Under the pieces are notes generated by a model that was not told the DNA's origin, searched no databases, and worked only from the letters and a program-made list of their open reading frames with translations. A stretch of 64,000 nucleotides of DNA from Plasmodiophora brassicae (taxonomy: Eukaryota > Endomyxa > Phytomyxea > Plasmodiophorida > Plasmodiophoridae). The DNA lies in the NCBI GenBank assembly GCA_039704465.1, contig JASFAU010000013.1, forward strand, positions 124,001 through 188,000, written 5' to 3'. The translations under genes were made by a program, and so were the position numbers. Below, piece after piece: positions 32,170 to 42,876 of the stretch; within the stretch, counting starts at the first letter, position 1, and each line of letters begins with the position of its first letter.

Positions 32170-32592
32170 TCAGTCGACTGGCAGAGGTTCAATGATCTCG
32201 TCCTCGTACCCATCGTCAAAGTCGGGCAGGTCGTCGAAGAGGTCGCTGGGCAGGTCGACCGGGATCGCCTGTACGACGACGGGTGACGGCGGCCGCACCT
32301 CGTGTACGACGCCTGACCGCACTCGACGAATGTAATCCTGGATGTCGATGCCGCCGTCGAACGGCGCCGGCTCCGAACTCCCATACACGTGCTCGATGTC
32401 GTCGCCGTCGACGCCGACCTTGCCGTCGGTCGTCGTCGGCGCCTTCGCACCTTGCCGGTTCGTCAGGTCCCCGAGCGCGCGACGTGCCCCGCGTGGCGTC
32501 TGCTTCACAGCTGGCGCACCCGCTGCCTGCTTCGCTGCCGGCGGCGCCGACAGCACCGGCGTCGCCGTTCCTATCGCCCACGACGACGCCAT
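32170..32592 (-). CDS. Short acidic-tail protein with a perfect destruction box (securin-like)
   Basis: 140 residues, no introns. The N-terminal half is basic and disordered and contains RRALGDLTN, which fits the RxxLxx(I/L/V/M)xN destruction box recognised by the anaphase-promoting complex. The C-terminal third is strongly acidic with short hydrophobic pieces (DLFDDLPDFDDGYEDE, then IIEPLP). A basic N terminus with a D-box and an acidic C terminus, in a small disordered protein, is the layout of securins, which are otherwise barely conserved. An APC/C substrate of another kind is equally possible. Confidence 0.45.
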   Translation of the reverse strand: MASSWAIGTATPVLSAPPAAKQAAGAPAVKQTPRGARRALGDLTNRQGAKAPTTTDGKVGVDGDDIEHVYGSSEPAPFDGGIDIQDYIRRVRSGVVHEVRPPSPVVVQAIPVDLPSDLFDDLPDFDDGYEDEIIEPLPVD

Positions 32593-32868
32593 GGTCAAAA
32601 TGCGCGCCCTGATTCGACGGAACCTCGGAGTCGAACTCCCGTTGCTGCGATGGGCGGTGTGAGACCCGTGGGGACCGGGGGCGCCGGGAGCAGCTGCCAG
32701 TCGCAGCGTTCTCCGTGACGCGGCGTCGCCTGGCGCAAAAACAAAAGAACCCGTGCCCGTTTTGCAAACATAAGCCGCTTCAACATTATTGTGCGGCTTG
32801 TTCACTGCGTGTTTACGTTTCGCGTCCGCGTTACAAGTTACAGGACGACGCCCCGGATCACCTCGTTG

Positions 32869-35171
32869 ATGCACCGCGGTTTCATGTTCGCGACCGCATG
32901 CCGGTGGTCGAGGACGTCGTGCCGTCGCACGTTCGCGTCGGCGCTGTCGTACGTGAAAGGGTCGACGACGACGGCGCTGCTGGAGTGCACGATCGGGGCG
33001 CAGTTCGATCGGACGTGCAGGGAGCACCCGAATGTGACAGCGCTGGTGGCCGACGAGGAAGGTGTACGGATGACGTATGCGGCGGCGGGTGAACGTGTCG
33101 ACCGCGTGGCGAGGGCCCTGCACTGGCTCGGGCTGCGCCACGGCGATCGTTTCGGTGTCTGGCTGCCCAACACGACCGACTACTATACTGGTTGGTACCA
33201 GTGGGCGTTCCAATGTGAATAACGGTCATGGGTTCCATAGTTCAATTTGCAACTGCCAAGCTGGGCGTCATTATGGTCAACATCAATCCGGCGTACCGCA
33301 AGGACGAACTGGCGTTCGCTCTCAACCTCGTCGAATGCAAGGTCACATCTGCTGAGTCTAGGGGAAGGCCCTCCCTGACTGCAGGTACTGCCGCAGGCCT
33401 TGTTTCTGACCCCTGCCCTTAAGACCAGCGATTACGTTGAGCTCATGGGTCGCTTGGTCCCGAACCTTTCGTCGCATCAGGCGCCGCTGTCACCGAACCA
33501 TCCTGGTCTACACGCGGAAAGCGTCCCTTCGTTGAAGTACATTCTCCATGACGATGGACGACGGGCGATCCCCGGCATGATATCGTTTGCTGAACTGGTC
33601 GCGAAGGTGGACCTGGAGAGGCCGACAATCAACTACGAACAGCCCAACGACGCCAACGAATGCATCAATATCCAGTTCACGTCGGGGACGACGGGGAGAC
33701 CGAAGGCTGCAGCACTAACCCATCGGAAGTGCGTCCTGCTGTTCCCTTTGCCGCTTAGGAATTAACGATTGGTGCAGCATCCTCAACAACGGCATGTTGG
33801 TCGGCGATAGATGCGGCTACAGCGCTGGTACTGACCGAATTCTGTGCCCGGTTCCCTTGTAACGCTATTCCATCCATGGCTCCCGTTCGTCACTGACCCA
33901 GGCCTCGTAGGTACCACTGTATGCCATTACCATTTACAGTCGTCCGTCTACATTGTTGATGGCGAATGGGTATAGGCTTCGGCGTCGTCATGTGCAACCT
34001 TGCAGCCATCGTTCATGCATGTAGGGCGAGGTTCGTTCGTGCAGGTCGGTCGTTTGACTAGGCAAACCACGTCCAGGCACTGTGGTGTATCCATCAAAGA
34101 CCTTCGATCCAGAGCGAGTGGTCGACGTCGTCGAGAAAGAGCAGTGTACATCGCTGTATGGAGTTCCGACCATGTCAGACGTGTCGTCAACCTCGTTTCG
34201 CGCCCTCTCAACATTCGCACCCTAGGTTCATCAGAATCCTGCAGTCTAAAAGGTTTGCCGTCGAACGCATGCGATCCCTGAGGACGGGGATCATGGCTGG
34301 TGCCCCCTGCCCTATGGATGTTATGCAGCGAGTCATGAAATTCGCCCCCGATATCACCATTGCATACGGGATGACCGAAGTACAAAGCGTCTGTCGATAC
34401 AGCAGTAGCCTGACTGACACGCTCGTGCAACCAGACGTCTCCTGTCAGTTTCCAAACAACGTCGGACGACGGGATCAATGAGCGTGTTGAAACGGTAGGT
34501 CGTATTCAACCATGGACGGAAGCAAAGATTGTCGACGTCGAGGACCCGGAGAAGGTTGTCCCGATTGGCCAACCCGGTGAGCTCTTGGTCAAGGGCTACC
34601 TTGTTATGAAAGGCGGGCCGAACGGAAGACGATGCATAGGTGCCCGGCAATTGACTTGGTGCGTCCTGGCGCAGGGTACTGGAAGCAAGCAGAAGAGACT
34701 CGGAAAGCGATCGCAGATGGGTGGATGCATACAGGCGACGTGTGCACGATCGACGAGCGCGGATACTGCCGTGTGGTCGGGAGAAGCAAAGACATGGTGG
34801 GTCGGTGTCGGATGAGACATCCCGCAGGGGCTAACGATGCGATCTTGTAGATCATCCGTGGTGGGGAGAACATCTACCCTCGGGAAATCGAAGAGGTCCT
34901 GTTCACTCACGAGGCTGTCGCGAACGTCGCTGTCGTTGGCGTGCCCTGCCAGGTGTTCGGAGAACAGGTCGCCGCCTGGGTGTCCCTGAAACCTGGGTTC
35001 GACCCGGCGTCCACAGAGGAACAGATCCGCATGTTCCTGAAGGGCAAGGTGGCGCATTTCAAGATGCCACAGTTCTATATCTTCAGGGACGATTTCCCGG
35101 TGACCATCACCGGCAAGATCCAGAAGTACGTGATGAAGGAGATCGCGATCAAGGATCTTCGCCTCAAGTGA
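32869..35171 (+). CDS. Mitochondrial acyl-CoA synthetase, ACSF2-type
   Basis: Activates a fatty acid to acyl-CoA with ATP. The start at 32869 gives a mitochondrial presequence (MFATACRWSRTSCRRTF lies just inside it). Then come LRHGDRFGVWLPNTTDYY, the P-loop-like FTSGTTGRPKAAALTHR, the IAYGMTE motif, WMHTGDVCTIDERGY, the hinge GRSKDM with IRGGENIYPREIEE, and the catalytic lysine segment TITGKIQKY. The order and IRGGENIYP form match ACSF2-type medium-chain synthetases. About ten short introns break the gene, and exon edges between 33760 and 34560 are only approximate. No disabling break is certain. Confidence 0.88.
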
Positions 35172-35245
35172 GTGCCGTGTGTAATGCCGGGTGCCGGCCG
35201 GCGACCAAACGTATATATTAATGCCTACACCAACCCCGACGTACA

Positions 35246-37704
35246 CTACAGGTCCTCAATCTGCACCTGGGCGAGCTCCTCGATCGAGGTGGGCAGGTCG
35301 GGCCCAGGATGTTCAGGTCCGGCGGTATCCTGAGCACCTTGCTCGCCCTCGTTGATGGAGTTGATGCGCGCCATGGCCATCTCCCGTATGAGGACGGCCT
35401 CCAGGTCCCGCTGCGCCCACTTCTGCATCCGGTTCGCGGCGCAGAAGTTCCTGGCGATCTCGATGGGATCGTCGCCGGCGCAGAGCGTGATCTTGCGATT
35501 GCACTGGGGCGTGATCTGGACGCTGACGTAGCATATCACCTTTCGGGACCGTTGCCTCTGCGTCTGCTTCGAGTAGTACACCGCGTGGTTCTGGTGGTAC
35601 TGCCGAACGTCGTCGGGGATCGCCAGCAGTTTCTCAGCTCGTCGTCGATCAGCGGCGTCGCGGATCCGATCGGCATTACGCAGGCGCTTCACACAGGAAT
35701 AGTACCCTTTCGGAAGGTCGACCTGTGCCTTGACCGACGCGGGGATCCTGTTCGCCGTCGGCCTCCACGCCGTCAGCTTCCTGAACTCGGTATCGGCGGC
35801 GTCCTTCTTCCGGCGAGCCAGGTCCTCGAGGCGCGCCTGCTTCGTCCTGAAGTCGTCGTGCAGCAGGTCGCAGAGCCGTTCGGTCTGCATGCGCTGCAGG
35901 AACCGCTTCCTCGGGTTCGCCGTCAACGACCGCGGCAGCTTGCGCATGACCGGCTTGAACGTGCACTGTTCCGCCTCGACCCGCTCGCGTTCCGCCTTGA
36001 GATCCGCGATCTTCTTCTGCACCTTGGACGACTTCTGCAACAGCTGCCCGCTTTCGAGGCGGGCCCACCGTTTCGGGTCGACGGGCGGTCGCAGTCGTGC
36101 CGCGATGGCGGCCGCCTGAGCCACACGTCGATGCCGCCTGGCGATCCTGGCGAACCGAAGCTGTTGCAGCTTGTCGTCGGTATCGTGGTCGGAGCTGAGT
36201 TTCGTGATCAGCGCCCGAAGCGCGTGAACCGTCGTGGATCCTCGCGCCTCGGGATCCAGAACGCCGAAGACGTGCTGCAGGCAAGCGGCTTCGTTCGGGG
36301 ACGCCGGGTTGCTCGACGACAGAAACCCCAACCGCGACAGGATCGTCGTGGCCCGGTCCCGGGATACCGGGTCGTCGTCGTTATCGGTGCCGCCGTCGGC
36401 CGTCAACTGCTCCTGCAACTCCCGCTGCAACTGCCTCGTCGCGAAGCTCTGAACGACGATACGTCAGTGGCGCGCGTCAACAGCGCGCCGATGGCGGCAC
36501 GCTTGCCTGTGATATCCGGGAGACGTGGAACGCCGATCCCCGTTCGTCGTCGATGAGACGATGGACGAGCCGTGCGCGTCGCAGCAGACGATTGGTGGCA
36601 TCGGCGTGCAGGTCAGCGCCGACCTGGTCCGGCGTTCGACTCACATTCAGGTGCGACTCGTGCCACCGCGTCGCTTCGACCTCCTCCCGGATCCTCTCTT
36701 CCTGCATCAACCGCATGCGAAGGCGGGCGCCCTGGAACGGGATCAATGGGACGACAGCAACGCGATCGTGGCGACGCGCATCACATACCCAGCACTGGTG
36801 GAGGCGCTCGTGCACCGGTTGCTGTAGCTGTAGAGAGCTCGAGTACGGGCTGATTTCCGGGTGGAACAGACTGGCGATGTTGCTCGCGATGGCCGCGTGA
36901 TGTTTCTCGAGTTTCTCCTTGCGGCGCCGCAGGTCGCGTTCGACCTGCGCCAGGAACGCGTCACGTTCCAGCCGGGCCGCTGCCTGGCTGGCCTTCGGCT
37001 TGAACGTGCACTCTTTCTGCTGCTGCAACTCGGCCCTCTCGAGGCTCGTCATCCGGACAACGTGCCGGTGCGTCTTCTGGGGAACCGGCGCAGAGAATGC
37101 CCCCGATGGCGTCCTGGAAGACATCCGACGCCCCAGACCTGGCCTTCGTTTCGCTCGGGCGACGGCCGCTGCCGCCCGTTGCTTCTCTTCCCGCTTCTCC
37201 ATCCATTCGCGAAACGGGTCCTTCGTCGCCGTCGGCTTAAGCGACAGCCGTTTGACGGCGCGCCGTGTCTCCTCGATAGTCCCCGAGTTCGACAGCACGG
37301 TGCGATGCTTGCCAACGGGATGGGCCGTCTGCGACGGCAACCTAGCGCAGGATGTCGTCCTGGTGTGCTTCACTGCACGGGCGACGGGTTTCCCGCGCCT
37401 GCTCGGGGCAGAGCCAGGTGCCTGAACCGATGGACGACGTTCGCTGGCAGTCACGGGCGTCCCCTGTGACACCGACGATTTGCGATTGGCCCCGCGGATC
37501 ATTTGCAGGAAGTAATCGTCGGCGTCGTTGGCGTCCGCGACACTGTCGCCCTGTGCTCTCGCCCGTTGCATGAGACCGTCGAGTTCGTCGGGCGTGAATA
37601 GGCCTTAAATGATCGTATGTCAGATGCTTGCTGATCTGCACGTACGTCGGACAAATGGGCTCACTCTTCAGAGTCTCCATGTCCAGGTCGCCATTGGTGC
37701 CCAT
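35246..37704 (-). CDS. Large basic protein with two CTFKP motifs (probable flagellar/basal-body)
   Basis: Two long minus-strand frames (37571-36477 and 36430-35246) join through a phase-consistent intron at about 36444-36493. Each half carries a CTFKP motif (QQKECTFKPKASQAAARLER and EAEQCTFKPVMRKLP) in a charged helical region rich in RRRKEKLEKHH-type sequence. CTFKP repeats are typical of flagellum-associated proteins in protists. An EF-hand-like or LisH-like segment lies at the start of the second half. The first exon probably starts at 37704 (MGTNGDLDMETL), but the join near 37590-37610 needs a one-base frame change that I could not explain by splicing. A further intron may lie near 36730-36790. 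Confidence 0.6.
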
Positions 37705-39007
37705 GGCGGCGGCGGCGAGGCCGTTGCGCCTGGCGGACCAGCTACGCCCTCTATAACGAATCTCGCGACGAGATTCCTGGCAGGATTCAGGAGCGCATGC
37801 CAACCCGCGGATGAAATCCTGACTCCTTAAGCACGTAGCAGATATTTTCCTTCGTCTGAGCAGGACGTACACCGTTCGGACCCCTCTTAGGAGCGACCCT
37901 CGGCCACCATAACGCCGGGTATTTATGACTACGGTCCCGACCGACACAATTCAATCGATGCAGGACGATTACTGACACGGCTCTCTGGCAACCCTACGCT
38001 TACTCATGGTTACTGACGATACCCGTGGTGAAACCTCGACGTACCGCACGTCATCGGGCTGTCGTAACGAACGCGAACGCGATTGTGCCGGGCCCGCCGC
38101 TTTCAACCTCGGAACGAAATCGTAACGCGGTGAAATCCCGTTCGCAGATGCGTTTGCGTTCCGACACCGCTCGGACGTTGATTACGACACACGACCAGAG
38201 GCGGTTGCCGGCAGGACGAAGGCCAGTCCGCAGTATAATGGCCGACATCATGCCGCATGCGGCTACCGTCATCCAGTGCGACCAGGGGTGACCCCCAGAG
38301 CGATCACGCGCCAGGGTCACCGGTACAGCAGTGCATATGTCGTCTGTAACCTTGAAGCATCAGCGTACGTGTATGGATCGCGCAACAACGCGTTCCCTAA
38401 CCACTCGCGACCGCAGATGGCGCAATCGACCTGGCAACGTCGCGGTCGTAGCACGACTCCAACTCCCCCGCTGCCAGCGATACAACCGGGGCACGCTCGC
38501 CTTCGAGCACGACAATCGCCGATCGATTCGTACGCATTGTCAGCGCCACCACGCCATCGACGAACACGAACAGGCAGACCGCCCGTCCGGGCGGCGGGTC
38601 GTCGATCCCTGCCCCAGCCCCATCGTCACGACTCGCAGCAGCGGCAACCCAACCCCCCACTCACCCGCATGTGCGACATGCTGCGGCATCCGCTGCTCCA
38701 GCCTGACGCCCGTCCCGACGCCGACCCCGATCGCCACCATCACCGCAGCCGCCGTCCACGCCGACATGTATTGCCGATTCGCCAAACGGCCTCGAATCCG
38801 TGCAGCTTCGGCGAAACCGCGCGCCCTGTCTGGTTTTGTTCCTGCTGCGCATTATTTCGTGGGCGGGGCCGGCGCCGGGGGCCTTCGTTCGGCCTTCCCG
38901 GACCGACCTTCCACAACGCAGACCGCGGCGGTGCAGGCCGCTCGTTTGGCAGGAACGTTCTGGAAGCGGGCACGGGGGGAGGTGCGGCGGCGGTTCGTCG
39001 CTCGAGG
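37705..39007. other. Long intergenic region upstream of ribose-5-phosphate isomerase
   Basis: About 1.3 kb with no recognised gene. The frame leading into the isomerase is open from 38276 but is low-complexity Pro/Arg/His-rich with no homology signal. Some of it may be 5' leader. No repeats or RNA genes were seen. Confidence 0.45.
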
Positions 39008-39823
39008 ATGGGTGGCGTCGACCCGTCCGGCGGGATCGAGGCAGCGAAACGGGCGGCGGCGTGCCAGGCCGTGGACGACTTCGTGGCGGACGCGGCGCCC
39101 GGGACGATCGCGGCGATCGGCATCGGCAGCGGGTCGACGATCGTGTACGCGGTGGAGCGCCTGGCGCAGCTGGCGCGCTCGTCCCGACCCGACCTGCGCT
39201 CCTGCCTGTACGTCCCGACGTCGCACCAGTCGCGCGAATTGATCAGGCAGACGGGGTGCCTGTCGCTGGGCGACTTGACCTCGTGCCCGTGTCTCGACGT
39301 CGCATTCGACGGCGTAAGCGAACCGGTCAACCGCCACCTGAAGTCAGCCGTCGTTTTAACGTCCAAAGCGCAGGCCGACGAATGCGATTCGTCACTGAAT
39401 TGCATCAAGGGCGGTGGGGCGGCCCATCTCCAAGAGAAGATCGTGGCGTCGTGCGCTGACCGGTTCGTCGTCATCGCCGACTATCGGAAGGACTCGCCGA
39501 TCCTGGGCCGGGAGTGGCGATCGGGCGTCCCGCTGGAGGTGGCCAGTACGGCGTACGTTCCCGTGATGCACCGGCTGGACAGCATCGGGTCGATACGTAC
39601 CGTCCTGCGCATGGGCGTCCGCAAGGCGGGCCCCGTCGTCACCGACAATGGCAATTTCGTCGTCGACGCCGACTTTGGCGAGATCGACGACCCCGCCGCC
39701 CTGGACCGGCGCCTGCACGACATCCCCGGGATTCTCGAAACCGGCCTCTTCGTCGGCCTCGTCGACAAGGCGTACTTCGGCCAAGACGATGGCACCGTCA
39801 GCGTCCGCTCCCGGACCCTGTAA
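39008..39823 (+). CDS. RPIA: Ribose-5-phosphate isomerase A
   Basis: Interconverts ribose-5-phosphate and ribulose-5-phosphate in the pentose phosphate pathway. Landmarks: GIGSGSTIVYAVERL (phosphate loop), YVPTSHQSRELI, and IKGGGAAHLQEKI with the catalytic region. The family motif DGADE is split in the raw frame. A 60-nt GT-AG interval (39314-39373) sits exactly there, and its removal gives DGADECDSSLNCIKGGG. The intron is a multiple of three with no stop, so a naive reading keeps it and inserts 20 residues. Start at 39008 gives MGGVDPSGGIEAAKRAAA, as expected for the family. Length without the intron is about 251 residues. Confidence 0.93.
   Translation: MGGVDPSGGIEAAKRAAACQAVDDFVADAAPGTIAAIGIGSGSTIVYAVERLAQLARSSRPDLRSCLYVPTSHQSRELIRQTGCLSLGDLTSCPCLDVAFDGVSEPVNRHLKSAVVLTSKAQADECDSSLNCIKGGGAAHLQEKIVASCADRFVVIADYRKDSPILGREWRSGVPLEVASTAYVPVMHRLDSIGSIRTVLRMGVRKAGPVVTDNGNFVVDADFGEIDDPAALDRRLHDIPGILETGLFVGLVDKAYFGQDDGTVSVRSRTL
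39314..39373 (+). other. In-frame 60-nt intron in RPIA
   Basis: Begins GTAAGC, ends GCGCAG, contains no in-frame stop and is a multiple of three. Removal restores the conserved DGADE motif. Confidence 0.85.
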
Positions 39824-40098
39824 TATCGGCTTCGTCTCCGGTCGTCAGGCGGGTCGCCCCCACAGCGAGCGCATTCAGGAATACAGCGTCATCCTGGACT
39901 GGTGCAACCCGTACCGAAGTACCGGCCCCATCCGAAGGTTATCCGACGTCCGTCGGATGCAAACCGTGACGTCACGCGTCCGGTGTGTGGCCGGCTGTTC
40001 CGGATCCTGGGACAGGATCCGCCCGTCCATCGTCGCCATTCCAATCCGTATCGCCTAGAAACGACGGCCAAGGTCGCGCGTTCGTTCCGGCCAACACG

Positions 40099-40707
40099 AT
40101 GTCGAGCATGTCGCGGGCAGTCTCCTGGATTAACGCGATCGATCTGGTCGTGCAGGCGCTGAGCACGCTGGGGTACCTGTTCGCCCTGCGCATGTTCCAG
40201 GACACGCTGACGGACGGCGCCGCCAAGATGAACGACCGGCTATTCTCCGCCCAGCTGGCAACGACGTTCGCGAGCCCGGCCTGGACCTGGATCCACGTCA
40301 TCCCGTTCCTGCTCCTGCTGACCGTGGTCGTGCACAAGATCCTGTGGCGCCTGCTCGAGCAGCAGATGAACAAGTTCGACGCCGTCGTCTTCGTGTTCGA
40401 CTCGGTGTGCATGACGGCGACGTTCGCCTGGCTGCTGCACTGGCTGTTCTCCCAGGACCTGACGCAGGCGGCCACGTTCATCGACAGCGTGCAGGGGTCG
40501 CGTGCCAGCGACGCCTTGCTGGTCTGGCGAGGGTCCGTTGTCGCCATGCTGGTCTCGTTCCAGCTGGTCGTCCTGGCCGAGTTCATCTACGTCTACAGGA
40601 CCTGGGCGGCCCTGCGCGTTCAACCCATCGGTGGCGAGTTCGAGGCGCTGAACACGCCGCTCCTGGAGGAACCCGACCAGAACGCTCCTCCCGCCGGCGT
40701 CGTCTGA
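40099..40707 (+). CDS. Four-span membrane protein of unknown function
   Basis: 202 residues from the methionine at 40099. Hydrophobic segments are INAIDLVVQALSTLGYLFAL, IHVIPFLLLLTVVVHKILW, VVFVFDSVCMTATFAWLLHW and GSVVAMLVSFQLVVLAEFIY. The last is followed by an acidic tail with NTPLLEEP, a possible di-leucine sorting signal. The loop between spans 1 and 2 would face the lumen. I do not recognise the family. The gene has no introns. Confidence 0.65.
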   Translation: MSSMSRAVSWINAIDLVVQALSTLGYLFALRMFQDTLTDGAAKMNDRLFSAQLATTFASPAWTWIHVIPFLLLLTVVVHKILWRLLEQQMNKFDAVVFVFDSVCMTATFAWLLHWLFSQDLTQAATFIDSVQGSRASDALLVWRGSVVAMLVSFQLVVLAEFIYVYRTWAALRVQPIGGEFEALNTPLLEEPDQNAPPAGVV

Positions 40708-41572
40708 ACGGTCCATTTCGAAATACAGAAAGCAGTTAGCTTTTAAGACGCCGCCCACGACCTCGACTGTTTCCATGGCATGATCTGGCGGACGGCTCCG
40801 TCGGTCTCGAGAAGCAGCAGCAGGTGTGGAGGGATACCTGATCAGTGCGGGCAATCGGCGCGCCCTGAGGCTCGATAAAGGCTAGACGATCCGACTCTTG
40901 TGGCGTTAGGACGCCTGGCACGTGGCCCGACAAGCTGGCAACCCCGTCAGAAGATCACCGAATGTTGCCTTCCGAAGTACGGCACAGGACGTCGAAGAGT
41001 AGTCTCTTGGCCATGCTGAAAACGATGCCGACCTGAGCGACGACGGGGAGATTGGCTAGGCGAGTTCCAACGCGACAATGGGCACGCTCGTCGTTGACTC
41101 CGAGAGCCGACACAAAGATCGTACCCGTCCGTGTCCGTCTCGTCGCTATGAGGTCGGGGCTGCGTCGGCAGTCGCCAGGCTGACTATGGGGACCCGCAGC
41201 ACAACGGCCTCACACAATATCTAGCCAGCCCTACGGCTAACCTGGGACTCGCTTCAGTTGGATCGATTTGCGAGTGATTGACTGATTGCCGTTAGGTAAC
41301 GGTGTCTCTGCGCCAAAGAGTCTGTGCGATCTTCTAGATTATCGACGCCAGCCAAGCCACGATGAGGCCATGATGCGCCCAATGGTAACTGATGGCGTGG
41401 CGACACTGCATTGGTATTATCTTTCAGGTCTTCGTTGTAAAAGGAACATTGTGTAAACAAACGTGTAACGACTGCATGCACTATGTGTACGTCGTAGCAG
41501 TACGGTGCCGCTCGTCGCGTCACGGCAACCCAAATCAATCTAATCGCAGTTCCGCGTCACAAAACGAAAAAC
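40708..41572. other. Intergenic region
   Basis: About 860 bp without a recognisable gene. Short frames show no domain patterns. The right end contains the downstream flank and terminator of the tRNA gene. Confidence 0.5.
41561..41571 (-). terminator. RNA polymerase III terminator of tRNA-Thr
   Basis: Directly after the tRNA 3' end, the minus strand reads a run of five T, then CG, then four T: a normal Pol III stop. Confidence 0.8.
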
Positions 41573-41645
41573 TGCCTCCTATGGGGATCGAACCCACGAC
41601 CTCCCGCTTACGAAGCGGATGCTCTGCCAACTGAGCTAAAGAGGC
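41573..41645 (-). tRNA. tRNA-Thr (CGU anticodon)
   Basis: A 73-nt cloverleaf with no intron and no encoded CCA. The acceptor stem pairs GCCTCTT with the 3' AGGAGGC. The D arm is GCTC/GAGC and the anticodon stem is TCCGC/GCGGG around loop TTCGTAA, giving anticodon CGT, which reads ACG (Thr). The T arm is GTGGG/CCCAT with TTCGATC. The A and B boxes are intact. Confidence 0.95.
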
Positions 41646-41680
41646 AAGCGACAGCGTCCGTTTGCACATGCCACATTAAG

Positions 41681-42022
41681 TTACAAAGAAGCGGGTTGAC
41701 GGCTCCTCAGTGTATTGTACTTCCTCCGTTTCAGAATGATTGCATCATTTGCTAAAAATAGCTTCATCAAAATGATTGTCCCAGATGCCAAGTGCTGTAT
41801 TCTAGCATGGCTACGAACTGTATTAGAACGAACTACGGTTGTAAGAATCAAGAAAAGCTTTGCTCGCTTCCAGATACGCCCGATGGTGCTCCGGCTCACG
41901 CAGAACCCCTTCGCGACCTCGCTGATGCAACCTTTTGGGAGCTTCCTCCTCACAGAGCGCTCTAGCAGCCTTTGTAGGACGCCGCGCCGCTGCTCATCCG
42001 TAAGATTCTTCCCTGTACCCAT
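41681..42022 (-). pseudogene. Truncated Tc1/mariner-type transposase, N-terminal HTH only
   Basis: From methionine 42022 the frame encodes LTDEQRRGVLQRLLERSVRR, then ISEVAKGFCVSRSTIGRIWK, the helix-turn-helix start of a mariner-like transposase common in oomycetes and other protists. After about 60 residues the similarity ends and the frame stops; no DDE domain follows. The remnant is 35 bp beyond the tRNA gene's 5' end. Terminal repeats were not found. Confidence 0.6.
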
Positions 42023-42876
42023 CGAGCACAATTGGACTGTCGTAGTAGCAGATGTCCGTCTCACCAGTGGTCGAGAGCAGGCGGCATTGTTCCCGATCCG
42101 GAGCGTTTGGGCTCCTAATTTAAAATCTCCGACAGATAGCTACAGTTCCTACATACCACAAGAACAATTGAAGTGATATCTACCTCTTTGTGTGGATCAC
42201 TGTATATGGTAGAGGAAAACAACCTTAATATTGACGAGTTCCCCGAGTGCAGCAATCATTTTGAAATGGAGGAAGTATTTTTGCTGAATACAAAATCGCG
42301 ATGTTTGACGGGAACGCTGATATGACGATTCAGTTTATGTAGCATGCAATGATACCGGAGACGTAGACCTGTTCCGTGGAGTTGTTGTGAACAGCCCAGA
42401 AGCGCGCTGATCACCCTGTTCCCAAAAGCGCGCTTTGGCCCAGGATGTACCCCAATGCCACTGCCGCCACAAGGCTTCTTGCAGAGCTGCTCCTGACGTG
42501 CATGCGCATGCACAGACGGAAACCCGACACGCGTCTTGCAGGCAGGCTTCTGGGGCGCCCGTGCATAAACATCCGTAAATGATTGCAATCCTACCAAGCC
42601 GAAGGGACACATTGCTGCGCAGGCAACGACGCCAAAGCACGCCCGATGCTTCTAGTGGCCACCGAGTTAGCGTCGTACGTTGTCCCTGCCACCGACCATT
42701 TAGACGCATGCCGGTTGACAAGGACGGCTGCTGACCGGCCTGAGGACAGAAACACCCACACTTCGAAAGCTCGCACGTTGGTGACTTTCTGGCATCTGTT
42801 CTGAAATCGAACGTCTCGGCCTGCGACATGCGCGAATGTGATGCCCAGCGTGGTCAGCGATGTGTATTCGTCGGGG
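42023..42876. other. Intergenic region
   Basis: AT content is higher near 42120-42260, perhaps the far end of the decayed transposon. Frames at 42335-42829 lack any domain pattern. No gene is called. Confidence 0.45.

Noticed and set aside
35309..36556. 415-codon plus-strand frame
   Set aside because: Antisense to the CTFKP gene, which has recognisable motifs; the antisense product has none.
38331..39242. 303-codon plus frame upstream of and over RPIA
   Set aside because: Wrong frame relative to the RPIA motifs; His/Arg/Pro-rich, typical GC shadow.
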